A DNA stretch of 64,000 nt from Tridacna crocea (lineage: Eukaryota > Mollusca > Bivalvia > Cardiida > Cardiidae): assembly GCA_943736015.1 (NCBI GenBank), contig OX031072.1, forward strand, positions 934,501-998,500, written 5' to 3'. Shown here in pieces: positions 21,726 to 30,486 of the stretch. Below the pieces are notes generated by a model that had not been told where the DNA came from, made no database searches, and saw nothing but the letters and a program-made list of their open reading frames with translations. The position numbers and the translations under genes are program-made. Each line of letters starts with the position of its first letter. Position 1 is the stretch's first letter.

Positions 21726-22598
21726 ATGGGTTTGACAAAGAGATTATATTCTAAAGAATTAGAAATCATTACGACACAAACTATGATTAAGGAGGAGTGT
21801 GATAAATATATTGAACGAATTAAAGAGCAACTTGATGATCTAGAAGAGAGACATACAATGAATTTAGAAATGATTAAAGATGTTGATGATCCTAATGATA
21901 GTATCATTAAAATGCTTAATACTTTTAACAGTTGCTATAATTTAACCGTTGAACAAAGTAAAATTGCGCTTGAAAAACTAGGAGAGGTCAAAACAAAGAG
22001 TGAAAGTTTTGGTAGTAGTGAAGAATGGACTTTACCAGTAGATATTTTACTAAAAGAAGTGGATGACCTTCATTGCAATACAGATTTCGAAAGAATTTAT
22101 TCAGATTTTTTAATACATTATTTAATATACAACAATTATGATGAAAATTATGATGATATAGAGGTAGCACAAAGAGAAAGTGAAAATGAAGCACAAAGTG
22201 ATAAGTGGAATATCATTGTAGAGATTGCTGATGAACTTGCTAAGCTGAAAGATTTACAAAGAAATGAATACATTAAACGAATTAATAATGAACTCAATGA
22301 GCTACATAAAAAAAATATATATTATTCGAAATTCATTAGTAATGAAGGATTTCTTCTTTATGTTGAAAGTTTTCATGGAGATCTTTCTTCTTTTAACAGA
22401 GTTAATAGTAAACTAGAATATCAATACCAAATGGCTGTGGAAAAAGGTGAAGAAACAATTAAGAAATTAGAGGACACCAAAGAGGTTTTTGACTACGAAG
22501 ATTTTCTTGCTGTTTATGGAACTTTTAAGTTTTTTCATAAATCTTATTGTATGGAAGCTGAAAAATTTTTTGGGTATTTAATATTTTATTTTACTTAA
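21726..22598 (+). CDS. Polinton orphan protein, 290 aa, coiled-coil rich
   Basis: First gene inside the left repeat, transcribed rightward towards the polymerase gene. I do not recognise it. The product is acidic and lysine/glutamate-rich, with heptad-like helical stretches at about residues 10-55 and 185-215. It has no zinc-finger cysteines, signal peptide or clear membrane segment apart from a hydrophobic last ten residues (FFGYLIFYFT). Position next to the terminus and lack of similarity to core genes suggest an accessory role such as host interaction, by analogy with terminal accessory genes in other such elements; this is inference. It ends at the hairpin shared with the convergent polymerase gene. 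Unlike most genes of the element, its ATG is not preceded by the TATA/AAAA block. Confidence 0.8.
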   Translation: MGLTKRLYSKELEIITTQTMIKEECDKYIERIKEQLDDLEERHTMNLEMIKDVDDPNDSIIKMLNTFNSCYNLTVEQSKIALEKLGEVKTKSESFGSSEEWTLPVDILLKEVDDLHCNTDFERIYSDFLIHYLIYNNYDENYDDIEVAQRESENEAQSDKWNIIVEIADELAKLKDLQRNEYIKRINNELNELHKKNIYYSKFISNEGFLLYVESFHGDLSSFNRVNSKLEYQYQMAVEKGEETIKKLEDTKEVFDYEDFLAVYGTFKFFHKSYCMEAEKFFGYLIFYFT

Positions 22599-22634
22599 TA
22601 TAACTTTTCTCACAAAAAGAAAAAAGTTATATTT
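22597..22634. terminator. hairpin between convergent Polinton genes (left)
   Basis: Arm AATATAACTTTTCT (22597-22610) is answered by AGAAAAAAGTTATATT (22619-22634). It starts within the stop codon of the 290-aa gene and ends at that of the polymerase gene, so it could end transcripts from both sides. A near copy lies at the other convergent junction, 36913-36951. Function is inferred from position. Confidence 0.6.
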
Positions 22635-25600
22635 CAATTTTGTGGTATATCTTTATGACCATAAGCTAAAGTGTCTATATTGTTTTTTAATATATAAACC
22701 TTATCATCCTTATCGCTTAAAGCAACTTTATTTAATTCCACCGTATAAACATCATGTTTATCACTTCTCAATAAGCACATCCTTCTATACTGTTCTGTCC
22801 TGTTAAATAAACAATCCTTGTAATTTTCGAAATGCATCTCATTTTCAACTACTGACATTTTAATTCCTTTACATTTTTTTGCTTCTTCCCCTTTTAAAGT
22901 TTTATAAGCATACATCTTGGATCTAAGTCCAACGAATTCCGTCATAATATCACCCTTCAATTCATCCTTAAACTTACCTATTACCCCTTTATTTATACCA
23001 CTAGGAATTCCTGAAGTATGATTCTTAATGTTACTAGTATCAAACCATTGATCAATATCCTTTATAATTTCCTTATAAAAATCTTCAGTTTCTATTTCTA
23101 ATACGAAACTATCAGTATCAGTATAGCATAATGTAACCTTATCACCATACTTGTTCTTAAAATACTTATAAAAAGCATCATACATATGTGTTTTACTTAT
23201 ATCCAAAATACTCATTCCTAAATAAACTGGTTTATCATACCTTATTTCAGTCTTATTTAAATGAACCGCGGTAAGATTTTCACTGAATATTGTTGTGTGT
23301 TTATAAGTTGGTTTTGCAACTACCTTTTTATATCTTATACTATCATTAACTAATTCTATATTTACTCTATTTCTTACATTTTCCATAGTCTTACCATACA
23401 CTGAATTATTCATTAACTTAAAAAAAATCTTTTCAAACTCATTAGTAGCATTTGTTCTTAAATCTATATTTAAATCTATATATTTATTTAACCATACACT
23501 TTCTTTAAACTTGATACCTCTATGTATCTTTTTTAATATTAAACCTAATTCTAAGTATTCTATTAAAGCTTCATAATGTAAAACATACCTTTCTTTATTA
23601 CCTAAATTTGGTATTAATTTTTTTACATTTCCCACCTTTAATCGTTCTGGTGCTAAAGGATAACTATTATGCGAATCATGTAACTCTTTAGGATACTCTA
23701 AATCAACTTCTAAAATACAAGGATATTTTCTCCATTTACTTATTTCACCATTACTCATCCATTTAAAATCATTTGTTGGTAGTTTTTGACTCATTGCGTA
23801 TGGATAGAGACTATTAGCGTCTATATATATTAAATACTTAGAAGGTTTATTAGGCTCATACTTATCCCCCATATATTTATTATTAGCTTTAGAATATCTT
23901 TTTTTACAGGTAGAAACACCTCCACGGATACCATTTTCTACCATTAAAAGCATATCAACATCTGATAAAAGTTCTAAATTTACATTAGTAATTTTTAATG
24001 CAGCATCCCATGCTAAACCTGGTGAAGTATAATACCAAGCAGGATCTAAATTATAATATTTACAACAAATATCTCTAAAGTTTTCAAACACTTCTGCTAA
24101 AAGCAAAACATCAATTCTATTATAAAGATCTAAATAATCTTCCAATGTTTTCATATTAAAGGTTCTCCAAACATTTAAAGCATGCGTATAGTTTTCATCA
24201 GTGATACCTTTTTTATTTAATTTAGAATAAAATGCTTCTTTAGGCGGTAATTTTGTTTCTTGTAGTTTATCAAAAGAATCTAAATATTCATAAGGAAAGA
24301 ATCCTTTTTTTTTAATCAAAGATATAATATCACTAGAAAAAAACTTTGGTAAAATTTTCAATTGATCATTAGTTAAATTTTTAGAAAGCTCATCTAAACT
24401 TTTAGCCATAAACTTAAAACTATCCAAAAACCTAATACTATGAAATACATGCTTGCATTTATCTTCACCTTTATTTTTACATTTACCTTCACAATTATTT
24501 TTACATTTCTTCACATCAACCCAAATATTTTTACTAAAACTAATATATTTCTCTTCTGTATTTGGTATACAATTAATATTTCCTTTACTCTCCCCCAAGA
24601 ATTTAATAAACAGATGAGCATCATATCCACTTAAGTTATGAAAGAAAACAGGAGTAAAGTTAGGTACCTTTGCTTTTAAATTACAACCATTATGCGCGGC
24701 TCCACGATACAAACCAGTAAAATGACAATGGTCTCTTACTTTAGTATCACCCTCTACAAATTCTCCCTCACATATCCAACAATATTTTTTTCTTTGAAAC
24801 TCTTCTTCCTCCTGGTTTGTTATTATAATAGGCTTTGGGTTTTTGTAAAATGTTGTATAAATTTCTTTTATATCTTCTCTTAACCATTTTATAAAAAATT
24901 CTTCAGCTTTTGCACCGGTATAAGCTCTTTCTATAGGTTCCAAAATTTTATCATCAAAGCATTTTATAATATAATAGAAACTACAAGGGATATGCTTTTG
25001 GTGTTTTATAGTAAAACTTTTTCCAGGATCTGGCTGACAGGTACTAATAGGTTCTAAAACACTTTCAAAATCAGCATATACAACAAAAGGAACCTTAATC
25101 TTTCGATCATAGTTTTTAAATTTTAGTATAGTACCCGGATCAGGCATTTTTATTACCACCGGTTCATTTTTACTACAATAATACTCATGCTTCTTTAAAC
25201 CTTCCTCAGTTCTAAAAGAATTTAAGCATCTTTCACAAAATTTATAACTATGATTATTTCTATCTCTTTGGGTACGTAATAAACCACTTAAATTCTTTAT
25301 TAAAGCATAATGTGTTTGATTATCATCATTTTTAATGAAAAGCAAGTTAATGTGATTATCTTTTTTATTATCAGTAATTTTTAAAGGATAAATATCCTTT
25401 TCAATATAAGAATAAATGTTTACACTAATAGTAGGATTTTGCTTTTCAAACTTACGAACATCATCTATTTTTACAGGATAATCTATATCAGCCATATTTA
25501 ACTGTCCTTCCTTACTTTGTAAATTTTTGTCAATCAATTCGTTATTGTGATCTTTTGGATTCAATGCTCTTAAAATACACCATAAAAAACATTTATTATC

Positions 25601-26281
25601 CTTATTCTTCATATTAATCACGCATCCTTTATTTGCAATCCATTCTGGTAATGGTAGATGACCCTCTGCATTTAAAGGATTAAATATCGCGGTATGCAAA
25701 TCTAATTTAACGATACTATGTAAAGCAAAACCACTACCTTGTTGCTGAAATTTATCAAGCTTTTCATAAATATCTTCTAACATTGTTCTTAATAGATGGT
25801 CAACACCTTCAGAAGTTAAATTTATATATTGCTTTGAATGAAAGCCATATTCAACAACTTCATCAGGGGCATTAGGTTTAAACATTCTACAAGCTAAAAC
25901 AAGTTTTACTTTTGATCTTAAATTCCCTCTAAGAGTATTTATTAATGGTTGTCTAGCATCCATAAGAAATATTCTAAGATCTATATCATCATCCCTACCA
26001 TCTATCCGAAATACATTAGTAAAATTTCTAAAAGCAGAGCGATTACGTACCGGTTGAAGTTGTGGTCTTGCTGGATATTCAGTGGCTAACCTATCTGCTA
26101 TTTCTCTTAATACCGCAGGAGCCTGGTCACCCCTTGTATTATCAACTATCCAATTAGTAAAATTATTGATTCTTCGTTGAACTGGTTCAGGTATAACATT
26201 TCCTATTGCTCTCCTAGCACCTGAATAAGCAGTAGAAGCAGCTTGTCTAGCTATATTCGAAATTCTATTAAACCAACTCAT
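22634..26281 (-). CDS. Polinton protein-primed DNA polymerase B
   Basis: A 1215-aa family B polymerase that would copy the linear element from its protein-capped ends. An N-terminal region (about 1-330) is followed by a zinc-finger-like CERCLNSF...HEYYC (about 348-370). Then come exonuclease motifs: Exo I YADFES near 401, the region HNLSGYDAHLF near 550, and DSFKFMAKSLDEL near 617. The polymerase motifs follow: A as DANSLYPYAM near 818, B as KLMNNSVYGKTMEN near 954, and C as YTDTDSF near 1052. The length and motif set are typical of Polinton pPolB. It converges on the 290-aa gene. Its ATG follows CTATTTAAA, with a CTTAAG box about 24 nt upstream. Identity is secure from the motifs. Confidence 0.97.
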   Translation of the reverse strand: MSWFNRISNIARQAASTAYSGARRAIGNVIPEPVQRRINNFTNWIVDNTRGDQAPAVLREIADRLATEYPARPQLQPVRNRSAFRNFTNVFRIDGRDDDIDLRIFLMDARQPLINTLRGNLRSKVKLVLACRMFKPNAPDEVVEYGFHSKQYINLTSEGVDHLLRTMLEDIYEKLDKFQQQGSGFALHSIVKLDLHTAIFNPLNAEGHLPLPEWIANKGCVINMKNKDNKCFLWCILRALNPKDHNNELIDKNLQSKEGQLNMADIDYPVKIDDVRKFEKQNPTISVNIYSYIEKDIYPLKITDNKKDNHINLLFIKNDDNQTHYALIKNLSGLLRTQRDRNNHSYKFCERCLNSFRTEEGLKKHEYYCSKNEPVVIKMPDPGTILKFKNYDRKIKVPFVVYADFESVLEPISTCQPDPGKSFTIKHQKHIPCSFYYIIKCFDDKILEPIERAYTGAKAEEFFIKWLREDIKEIYTTFYKNPKPIIITNQEEEEFQRKKYCWICEGEFVEGDTKVRDHCHFTGLYRGAAHNGCNLKAKVPNFTPVFFHNLSGYDAHLFIKFLGESKGNINCIPNTEEKYISFSKNIWVDVKKCKNNCEGKCKNKGEDKCKHVFHSIRFLDSFKFMAKSLDELSKNLTNDQLKILPKFFSSDIISLIKKKGFFPYEYLDSFDKLQETKLPPKEAFYSKLNKKGITDENYTHALNVWRTFNMKTLEDYLDLYNRIDVLLLAEVFENFRDICCKYYNLDPAWYYTSPGLAWDAALKITNVNLELLSDVDMLLMVENGIRGGVSTCKKRYSKANNKYMGDKYEPNKPSKYLIYIDANSLYPYAMSQKLPTNDFKWMSNGEISKWRKYPCILEVDLEYPKELHDSHNSYPLAPERLKVGNVKKLIPNLGNKERYVLHYEALIEYLELGLILKKIHRGIKFKESVWLNKYIDLNIDLRTNATNEFEKIFFKLMNNSVYGKTMENVRNRVNIELVNDSIRYKKVVAKPTYKHTTIFSENLTAVHLNKTEIRYDKPVYLGMSILDISKTHMYDAFYKYFKNKYGDKVTLCYTDTDSFVLEIETEDFYKEIIKDIDQWFDTSNIKNHTSGIPSGINKGVIGKFKDELKGDIMTEFVGLRSKMYAYKTLKGEEAKKCKGIKMSVVENEMHFENYKDCLFNRTEQYRRMCLLRSDKHDVYTVELNKVALSDKDDKVYILKNNIDTLAYGHKDIPQN

Positions 26282-26350
26282 TTTAAATAGTAAATATAAT
26301 TTTCTTAAGCTATCAAAATTTTATTATATTTACACGTAGATATAATAAAA

Positions 26351-26692
26351 TTACTGAATGTTAATCCTATATTTATCTTTCCAAACCCTTCCGTTCCAGT
26401 TCATAATCGTTTGAGGACAACGGTCTATATATTTACCAGCCTTATAAATCGATCGGAAAGTTTTTACTTCTCCAGTTTTAACATCTTCTAGGGTAACCGT
26501 TTTAGGATTTTTCATAATAGTCTGTAATCTATCATACTTAGGATCAACCTTTTTCTTTTCCGGTTTAGGCTCTTCCTCTGGTAGTAAGCCATGTTCTTTT
26601 ACCAACTCTAATAACCGCTTTTTATCCCAGTAAGAGCGAAAATTTATATTATTTTCTTTAAGAATTTTTTTTAAATCTGAAAACTTTATCAT
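26351..26692 (-). CDS. small protein with SAP-like and NUMOD-like domains
   Basis: The product has 113 residues. Residues 1-37 (FSDLKKILKENN ... LLELVKEHGLLP) look like a SAP or HeH helix-extension-helix DNA-binding motif. A charged proline/lysine linker follows (about 38-50). The last 50 residues (VTLEDVKTGEVKTF, SIYKAGKYI, TIMNW) resemble the NUMOD1 DNA-binding module of homing endonucleases, with no nuclease domain attached. It may therefore be a DNA-binding protein for replication or packaging, but that is inference. It lies between polymerase and capsid genes. A TTAAGTTAAG box (26716-26725) overlaps the stop codon of the upstream capsid gene, followed by CTATATATTAAAA up to the ATG. Confidence 0.75.
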   Translation of the reverse strand: MIKFSDLKKILKENNINFRSYWDKKRLLELVKEHGLLPEEEPKPEKKKVDPKYDRLQTIMKNPKTVTLEDVKTGEVKTFRSIYKAGKYIDRCPQTIMNWNGRVWKDKYRINIQ

Positions 26693-26715
26693 TTTTAATA
26701 TATAGAAAAAAAATA

Positions 26716-26725
26716 CTTAACTTAA
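26716..26725 (-). promoter_or_regulatory. TTAAGTTAAG box upstream of the SAP/NUMOD gene
   Basis: A ten-base box, 24 nt from the ATG at 26692, overlapping the stop codon of the capsid gene. Identical boxes at the same distance precede three other genes (28433, 37832, 38128). Confidence 0.55.
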
Positions 26726-27999
26726 TACACTACACTCATCTTATTACCATCAGACTGAAAGTTAATTAACCTATCACTAATAATAACAGCATATGCCTCA
26801 GTGTTTGCATCCACATTAGCGTGAAATTGTGCTTTGATTTGAATATCAGTAACGGAATATTTCAACTTTTCACTTTGCTTAGAAACATCAAACAAAAACA
26901 AAGGATAAAGAGTTCTATAATCCGAGGGGGAAATATTAGGGTTTGATACTAATTCATCCATGTTAAAAAACTTAGACCTAAATAACGCAGCATCACCATA
27001 CGCTCTACTAAATTGCTGACTAGTAAATGAAAGATTGTAATCAGCGGTAGGGTATCTTCTGGAATTTAACGTAACATACATATTTTTAACACCTACATTA
27101 TTAAATATGGAAGGATTTTGCCTTTGGTTGTCGCTTTTATTAGTTTGAAAGCTAACAATGATAAAACGTGGCACCTCAGGAGATGATTTAACGGCGAGTC
27201 TCCAAGTAAATGATGTTGCCTGAGGAACTGAAATAGAGTCACACTGTATCATTCTATATCCAACTGGAAATTTTTCTTTTTTCTCGATAAGTTTATAAAG
27301 TTCCATTTTCTCCTTATCTGCGGGCATCACGTGTGGCATATACCACGATATCTTACTCAACGTAATTTTACCAGCATCAACAGCGTTAGCTCTAAAAATT
27401 GCATCATCATTACTATTTCTTGTAAAGGTAAGTGTTTGCTTCATTCCATACAAAATTTTATTATAGTCTTCACAAAAACCAAATATATGTTTTAATGGAA
27501 CTCTAAAACTAAATGTGCCTTTTGGGTCTGAATTATTAATGATATATAATTTCCTTAAATTAAAACCTAAGTTATCATTATCCGCATTAGTTGTTGTATC
27601 CTTATACCACAATTGATTAAGTCCTTGTGATTTGGAAAAATCATCCGGATATTTTAACAACCCGAGCATCGTAGTAGCTTGACCAGGATGTAATATGGAT
27701 TCAATCTCTTGACCGGAAAGTTGGTACTTGATATTTTTAAAAAGATACATGAGGGCGTTGTTTGTTAAAGAAATAAGGTCAGCATCTGCGTAAGCTGTTC
27801 CATCAGCCTTTGTTAAGCGGCCTTCTATAAGTAAATAACTTTCACACGGATGCGTAAAAATATCTTGGGTTTCAATGTTAATCCTAATATCTCCCGGGCT
27901 GTCGAGATTTGTTCCTGTGATTGGTTCATACTCAAAGTGCTCATACTCATCAACACTATCATATTTTACAATTGGTTCGGTGATATTTAGTATGTCCAT
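26722..27999 (-). CDS. Polinton major capsid protein (double jelly-roll)
   Basis: 425 aa, beta-rich, with no signal peptide. It has the layout of Polinton double jelly-roll major capsid proteins: an N-terminal segment ending TGTNLDSPGDIRI, the run LISLTNNALMYLFKNIKY around residues 80-97, HPGQATTMLGLLKYPDDF around 107-124, SQGLNQLWYKD, and a second roll containing VPRFIIVSFQTNK and NVGVKNMYVTLNS. In this family the protein forms the hexon-like capsomers of an icosahedral shell. It is followed downstream by the SAP/NUMOD gene and preceded by small virion-type genes. Its ATG follows GTATTAATAAAA. The assignment rests on my recognition of family sequence blocks, and length fits the family. Confidence 0.88.
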   Translation of the reverse strand: MDILNITEPIVKYDSVDEYEHFEYEPITGTNLDSPGDIRINIETQDIFTHPCESYLLIEGRLTKADGTAYADADLISLTNNALMYLFKNIKYQLSGQEIESILHPGQATTMLGLLKYPDDFSKSQGLNQLWYKDTTTNADNDNLGFNLRKLYIINNSDPKGTFSFRVPLKHIFGFCEDYNKILYGMKQTLTFTRNSNDDAIFRANAVDAGKITLSKISWYMPHVMPADKEKMELYKLIEKKEKFPVGYRMIQCDSISVPQATSFTWRLAVKSSPEVPRFIIVSFQTNKSDNQRQNPSIFNNVGVKNMYVTLNSRRYPTADYNLSFTSQQFSRAYGDAALFRSKFFNMDELVSNPNISPSDYRTLYPLFLFDVSKQSEKLKYSVTDIQIKAQFHANVDANTEAYAVIISDRLINFQSDGNKMSVVY

Positions 28000-28047
28000 T
28001 TTTATTAATACAATTATAATTTTTTAAAGTAAAAATTATAATTGCCT

Positions 28048-28410
28048 CTAATAATCTAACCAAAGCTGGGGAAAGGGCTTTTTCCCTTTGTTAACCCATA
28101 CACTTTTAAGTTTAATGCTTTTTAGTTTATCTTTTTGGATAAATTTATTCTTTTTAGGGAAAACCCTGTTACCATACACAATTGTTACTGGTGTAATACC
28201 TATAGAGTTTAAATAATCATTTACCTTTTCCTCAATCTCCTTCATTATAGTTACTTTTTCAGGAGATAACTTCACATCCACTTTTTGATAACCATATTTT
28301 GTATCATTAACTTCAAGTATATCACAATTCTCCATTTTTAGAAATGCACCAAATATGTTGATAGATGTAGTTAAATATTTATCATAATTTTTAGGAGTAA
28401 AATTTATCAT
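28048..28410 (-). CDS. Polinton small protein, 120 aa, function unknown
   Basis: I do not recognise this product. It is basic towards the C terminus (VFPKKNKFIQKDKLKSIKLK) and predicted alpha/beta, with no cysteines clustered as a metal site, signal peptide or membrane segment. It lies between the 133-aa gene and the capsid gene in the same leftward block, so a virion or packaging role is possible by neighbourhood only. The start is well supported: GTAATATATATAAAA runs directly into the ATG and a TTAAGTTAAG box lies 23 nt upstream. Confidence 0.7.
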   Translation of the reverse strand: MINFTPKNYDKYLTTSINIFGAFLKMENCDILEVNDTKYGYQKVDVKLSPEKVTIMKEIEEKVNDYLNSIGITPVTIVYGNRVFPKKNKFIQKDKLKSIKLKSVWVNKGKKPFPQLWLDY

Positions 28411-28432
28411 TTTTATATATATTACTTTTTTA

Positions 28433-28442
28433 CTTAACTTAA
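28433..28442 (-). promoter_or_regulatory. TTAAGTTAAG box upstream of the 120-aa gene
   Basis: The box is 23 nt from the ATG at 28410, in the short gap between genes. It is followed by an AT block ending TATATAAAA at the start codon. Confidence 0.55.
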
Positions 28443-28456
28443 ATTATTTTTTTTCT

Positions 28457-28858
28457 TCATGTTACTTTAATACCTAACCCACTGTTTAATTTTTTAACTA
28501 AATCCTGAATAGCAATGGCACTCCCATCCATTAAACTGCTAATGCTTTGTGATGTAGGATTGCTAACCGTGTTTACAGGTGTAGAAGTATGTTTTTCCAA
28601 AATTTTACGTGATTTTGGTGTTAAAGCTTTTGTAACTAATTTCTTTCCTGCTTCTACAGCAACATTCTTTCCAGCCTCTAAAGCTTTCTTTGCTCCTTCC
28701 TTAGCGACACTCTTTCCAACATCTAAGGTAGAAGATGCAAGTTGTTTAGCCGCGCTACTGGTAAAAAGTCTCGTGAGAAAGTCCGCAATGCTACTAAAAA
28801 TTCCGCTACCCCCATATGCATACCTTTTATTAAATCCTCGTTTCTTAGGCGATATCAT
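28457..28858 (-). CDS. Polinton small basic protein, pX/pVI-like
   Basis: The 133-aa product begins with a basic segment (SPKKRGFNKRY), then AYGGSG, then an amphipathic stretch (IFSSIADFLTRLFTSSA, about 20-36) and an alanine/lysine-rich helix (about 40-80: GAKKALEAGKNVAVEAGKK). GG-containing sites before an amphipathic helix recall adenovirus core or cement proteins processed by the viral protease. Because this element also carries such a protease, a processed minor virion protein is plausible; this is inference. The gene lies 3 bp downstream of the 278-aa gene. Its ATG follows TCTATATTATAAAAA. Confidence 0.7.
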   Translation of the reverse strand: MISPKKRGFNKRYAYGGSGIFSSIADFLTRLFTSSAAKQLASSTLDVGKSVAKEGAKKALEAGKNVAVEAGKKLVTKALTPKSRKILEKHTSTPVNTVSNPTSQSISSLMDGSAIAIQDLVKKLNSGLGIKVT

Positions 28859-28861
28859 TTT

Positions 28862-29698
28862 TTATAATATAGACATTAAATTTTTATAAGCGTTTGAATC
28901 TATAACACCTTGCCTTTTTAATTCATCACATATTCCTACTAACTCGTTTCTTACACCTGTGTTACCCGCTTTTTTGCTCGCTAACAACAGGTCAAGTCTT
29001 TCTATTAATGCGTTAGGATCACCTGGGATAACAACGATACCCTTTCCAGCGTACTTTCCTCTACTATGCCAAATAGGGGCAAGTGTACTATTCCATTTTT
29101 TTCCTCCACTGCTTCTAGGACGTCCAGTGCTTGGGTCGTAATCACGATAAAGAGCATTGGTTTGTATCATTAACTTCGCGTAATTGTCATAATCATCCTC
29201 ATCATATTCACTTTTTTTAGGATCTTTTGACATAAGTAACTTCCATAGCCCCTTGGTACCCTCATATTCTTTATTACCAACAACAATATCATTACCATCA
29301 ATTTCTACATATTTGTCACCGATGTAAAATTTACCTTTTTCATATCTTATTCCAAATGTTTTATCAGCGTCAGAATCTCTTAAAAATTCTCTCGATAATT
29401 CCCCTAAAGGCATTGAAGTTCCACTCGCTTCTCCAGTTGGTTCATAAACTGGAAACTTAATAGCTTCTGGTAAGGCTTTTATACCTTCCTTAATAGGTTT
29501 AAGTTCTTCTGTAACCTCCTTAGCTGTAGCTTTTTGCGTTTCTGTAATAGGTCTAAAAAACTTTGAAAGGTCAGTTTGCAATTCTTTTTCCCCCGTTCTC
29601 TCTGCTAGTAGGTTATTCCGGATATTCTTTTTTGTTTCGAGGTACTCTTTTACAATTAAGTCTCTTTTTGCAGGATCAGTTATTTTTAGAAATGACAT
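28862..29698 (-). CDS. Polinton conserved protein of unknown function, 278 aa
   Basis: The N-terminal third is charged and helical (KEYLETKKNIRNNLLAE, then EELKPIKEGIKALPEAI). The C-terminal two thirds form a compact conserved region: GTKGLWKLLMSKDP, YAKLMIQTNALYRDYDPST, GKKWNSTLAPIWH, GIVVIPGDPNALIERLDLLL, and AGNTGVRNELVGICDELKRQ. I recognise this as a recurrent Polinton-associated protein found in many invertebrate copies, without a known function. Its position among capsid-module genes suggests a virion or scaffold role, by context only. Its ATG follows TGCTAATTAAAA, with a GAGTTAAA box about 23 nt upstream. Confidence 0.8.
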   Translation of the reverse strand: MSFLKITDPAKRDLIVKEYLETKKNIRNNLLAERTGEKELQTDLSKFFRPITETQKATAKEVTEELKPIKEGIKALPEAIKFPVYEPTGEASGTSMPLGELSREFLRDSDADKTFGIRYEKGKFYIGDKYVEIDGNDIVVGNKEYEGTKGLWKLLMSKDPKKSEYDEDDYDNYAKLMIQTNALYRDYDPSTGRPRSSGGKKWNSTLAPIWHSRGKYAGKGIVVIPGDPNALIERLDLLLASKKAGNTGVRNELVGICDELKRQGVIDSNAYKNLMSIL

Positions 29699-29841
29699 TT
29701 TTAATTAGCAATATATTTTTTTAACTCAGATTTAAACGTTGTTTTTAACGCAGATTTAATCGCAGTTTTTAACACGTTTCACCGCTAACGCAATTAAAAC
29801 TACATTGGAAAGAAAAATTTATTTTAGGCTTGTTATTACTT

Positions 29842-30465
29842 TTAGTGGGTGTCAGAATTCTTTTCAACCAACCTCCGAAAGGACTCACGTGCTTCTTGCC
29901 TCCCTTTCTCAATTAATGATTCTTCAGTTTCAGCCAATATCTTTTTCTTCGTTTTTGACCTAACTTCCTCCTTCATTACTTTATACTTTTCCAATTCTTC
30001 CAAGATTAGTTGAAATTCTTCATCTGTAACTTTGTTATCACTCAAAGCTTTCGATATATGTGAGGATATCGTATTTAACTTGGTATCCGCGATTGTTCTA
30101 ATTTTTTCGTGTTTCTCAGCTTTTGCAGTGGAGCGTCTTACACTATACTTTCCAATTAAGCTTAAAAGACCAGTAAAAGCTGCCGCACTTTCTAATGCTA
30201 TCACTGCAGGTATTGCGACTACTGTTGATAGTAAACCTATCCCACCAGCTCCTGAAATCAGGGTAACCGTAACTAAAACCGTATCTATGTTATCTACTAT
30301 TCTTGCTGCTCTAAAATATTTCTTACTCAATGATTCCCTTTTAGTCTTTTCATCTTCTAAAAATTTCTGAATTTCATTAATTTTCTGCAGTCTATATCCT
30401 TGCCCTTGATCCTCTATAGGAGGAGCCGTTGGTAAATTAGGGTATAAATTCTCTTTCATCTCCAT
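29842..30465 (-). CDS. Polinton membrane-type protein with late-domain-like motifs
   Basis: The 207-aa product begins with an unstructured tail containing YPNL (residues 8-11) directly followed by PTAP (12-15). In other viruses these motifs bind ALIX and TSG101. A basic helical segment (about 25-50) precedes a hydrophobic, glycine/alanine-rich stretch (about 57-101: VTVTLISGAGGIGLLSTVV, IPAVIALESAAAF), likely one or two membrane-interacting segments. The C-terminal half is a charged helix (EEFQLILEELEKYKVMKEE). The same N-terminal layout (YRLQKINEIQKFLEDE) recurs in Polinton relatives that I recall. Membrane association and ESCRT use are inferences from motifs. Its ATG follows TTCTAATAAAAA. 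Confidence 0.75.
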   Translation of the reverse strand: MEMKENLYPNLPTAPPIEDQGQGYRLQKINEIQKFLEDEKTKRESLSKKYFRAARIVDNIDTVLVTVTLISGAGGIGLLSTVVAIPAVIALESAAAFTGLLSLIGKYSVRRSTAKAEKHEKIRTIADTKLNTISSHISKALSDNKVTDEEFQLILEELEKYKVMKEEVRSKTKKKILAETEESLIEKGRQEARESFRRLVEKNSDTH

Positions 30466-30486
30466 TTTTTATTAGAATTATATTTT

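Noticed and set aside
28515-28889. Plus-strand open frame of 124 codons inside the Polinton
   Set aside because: It is antisense to the well-supported 133-aa and neighbouring genes and lacks the shared start-proximal A/T signature.
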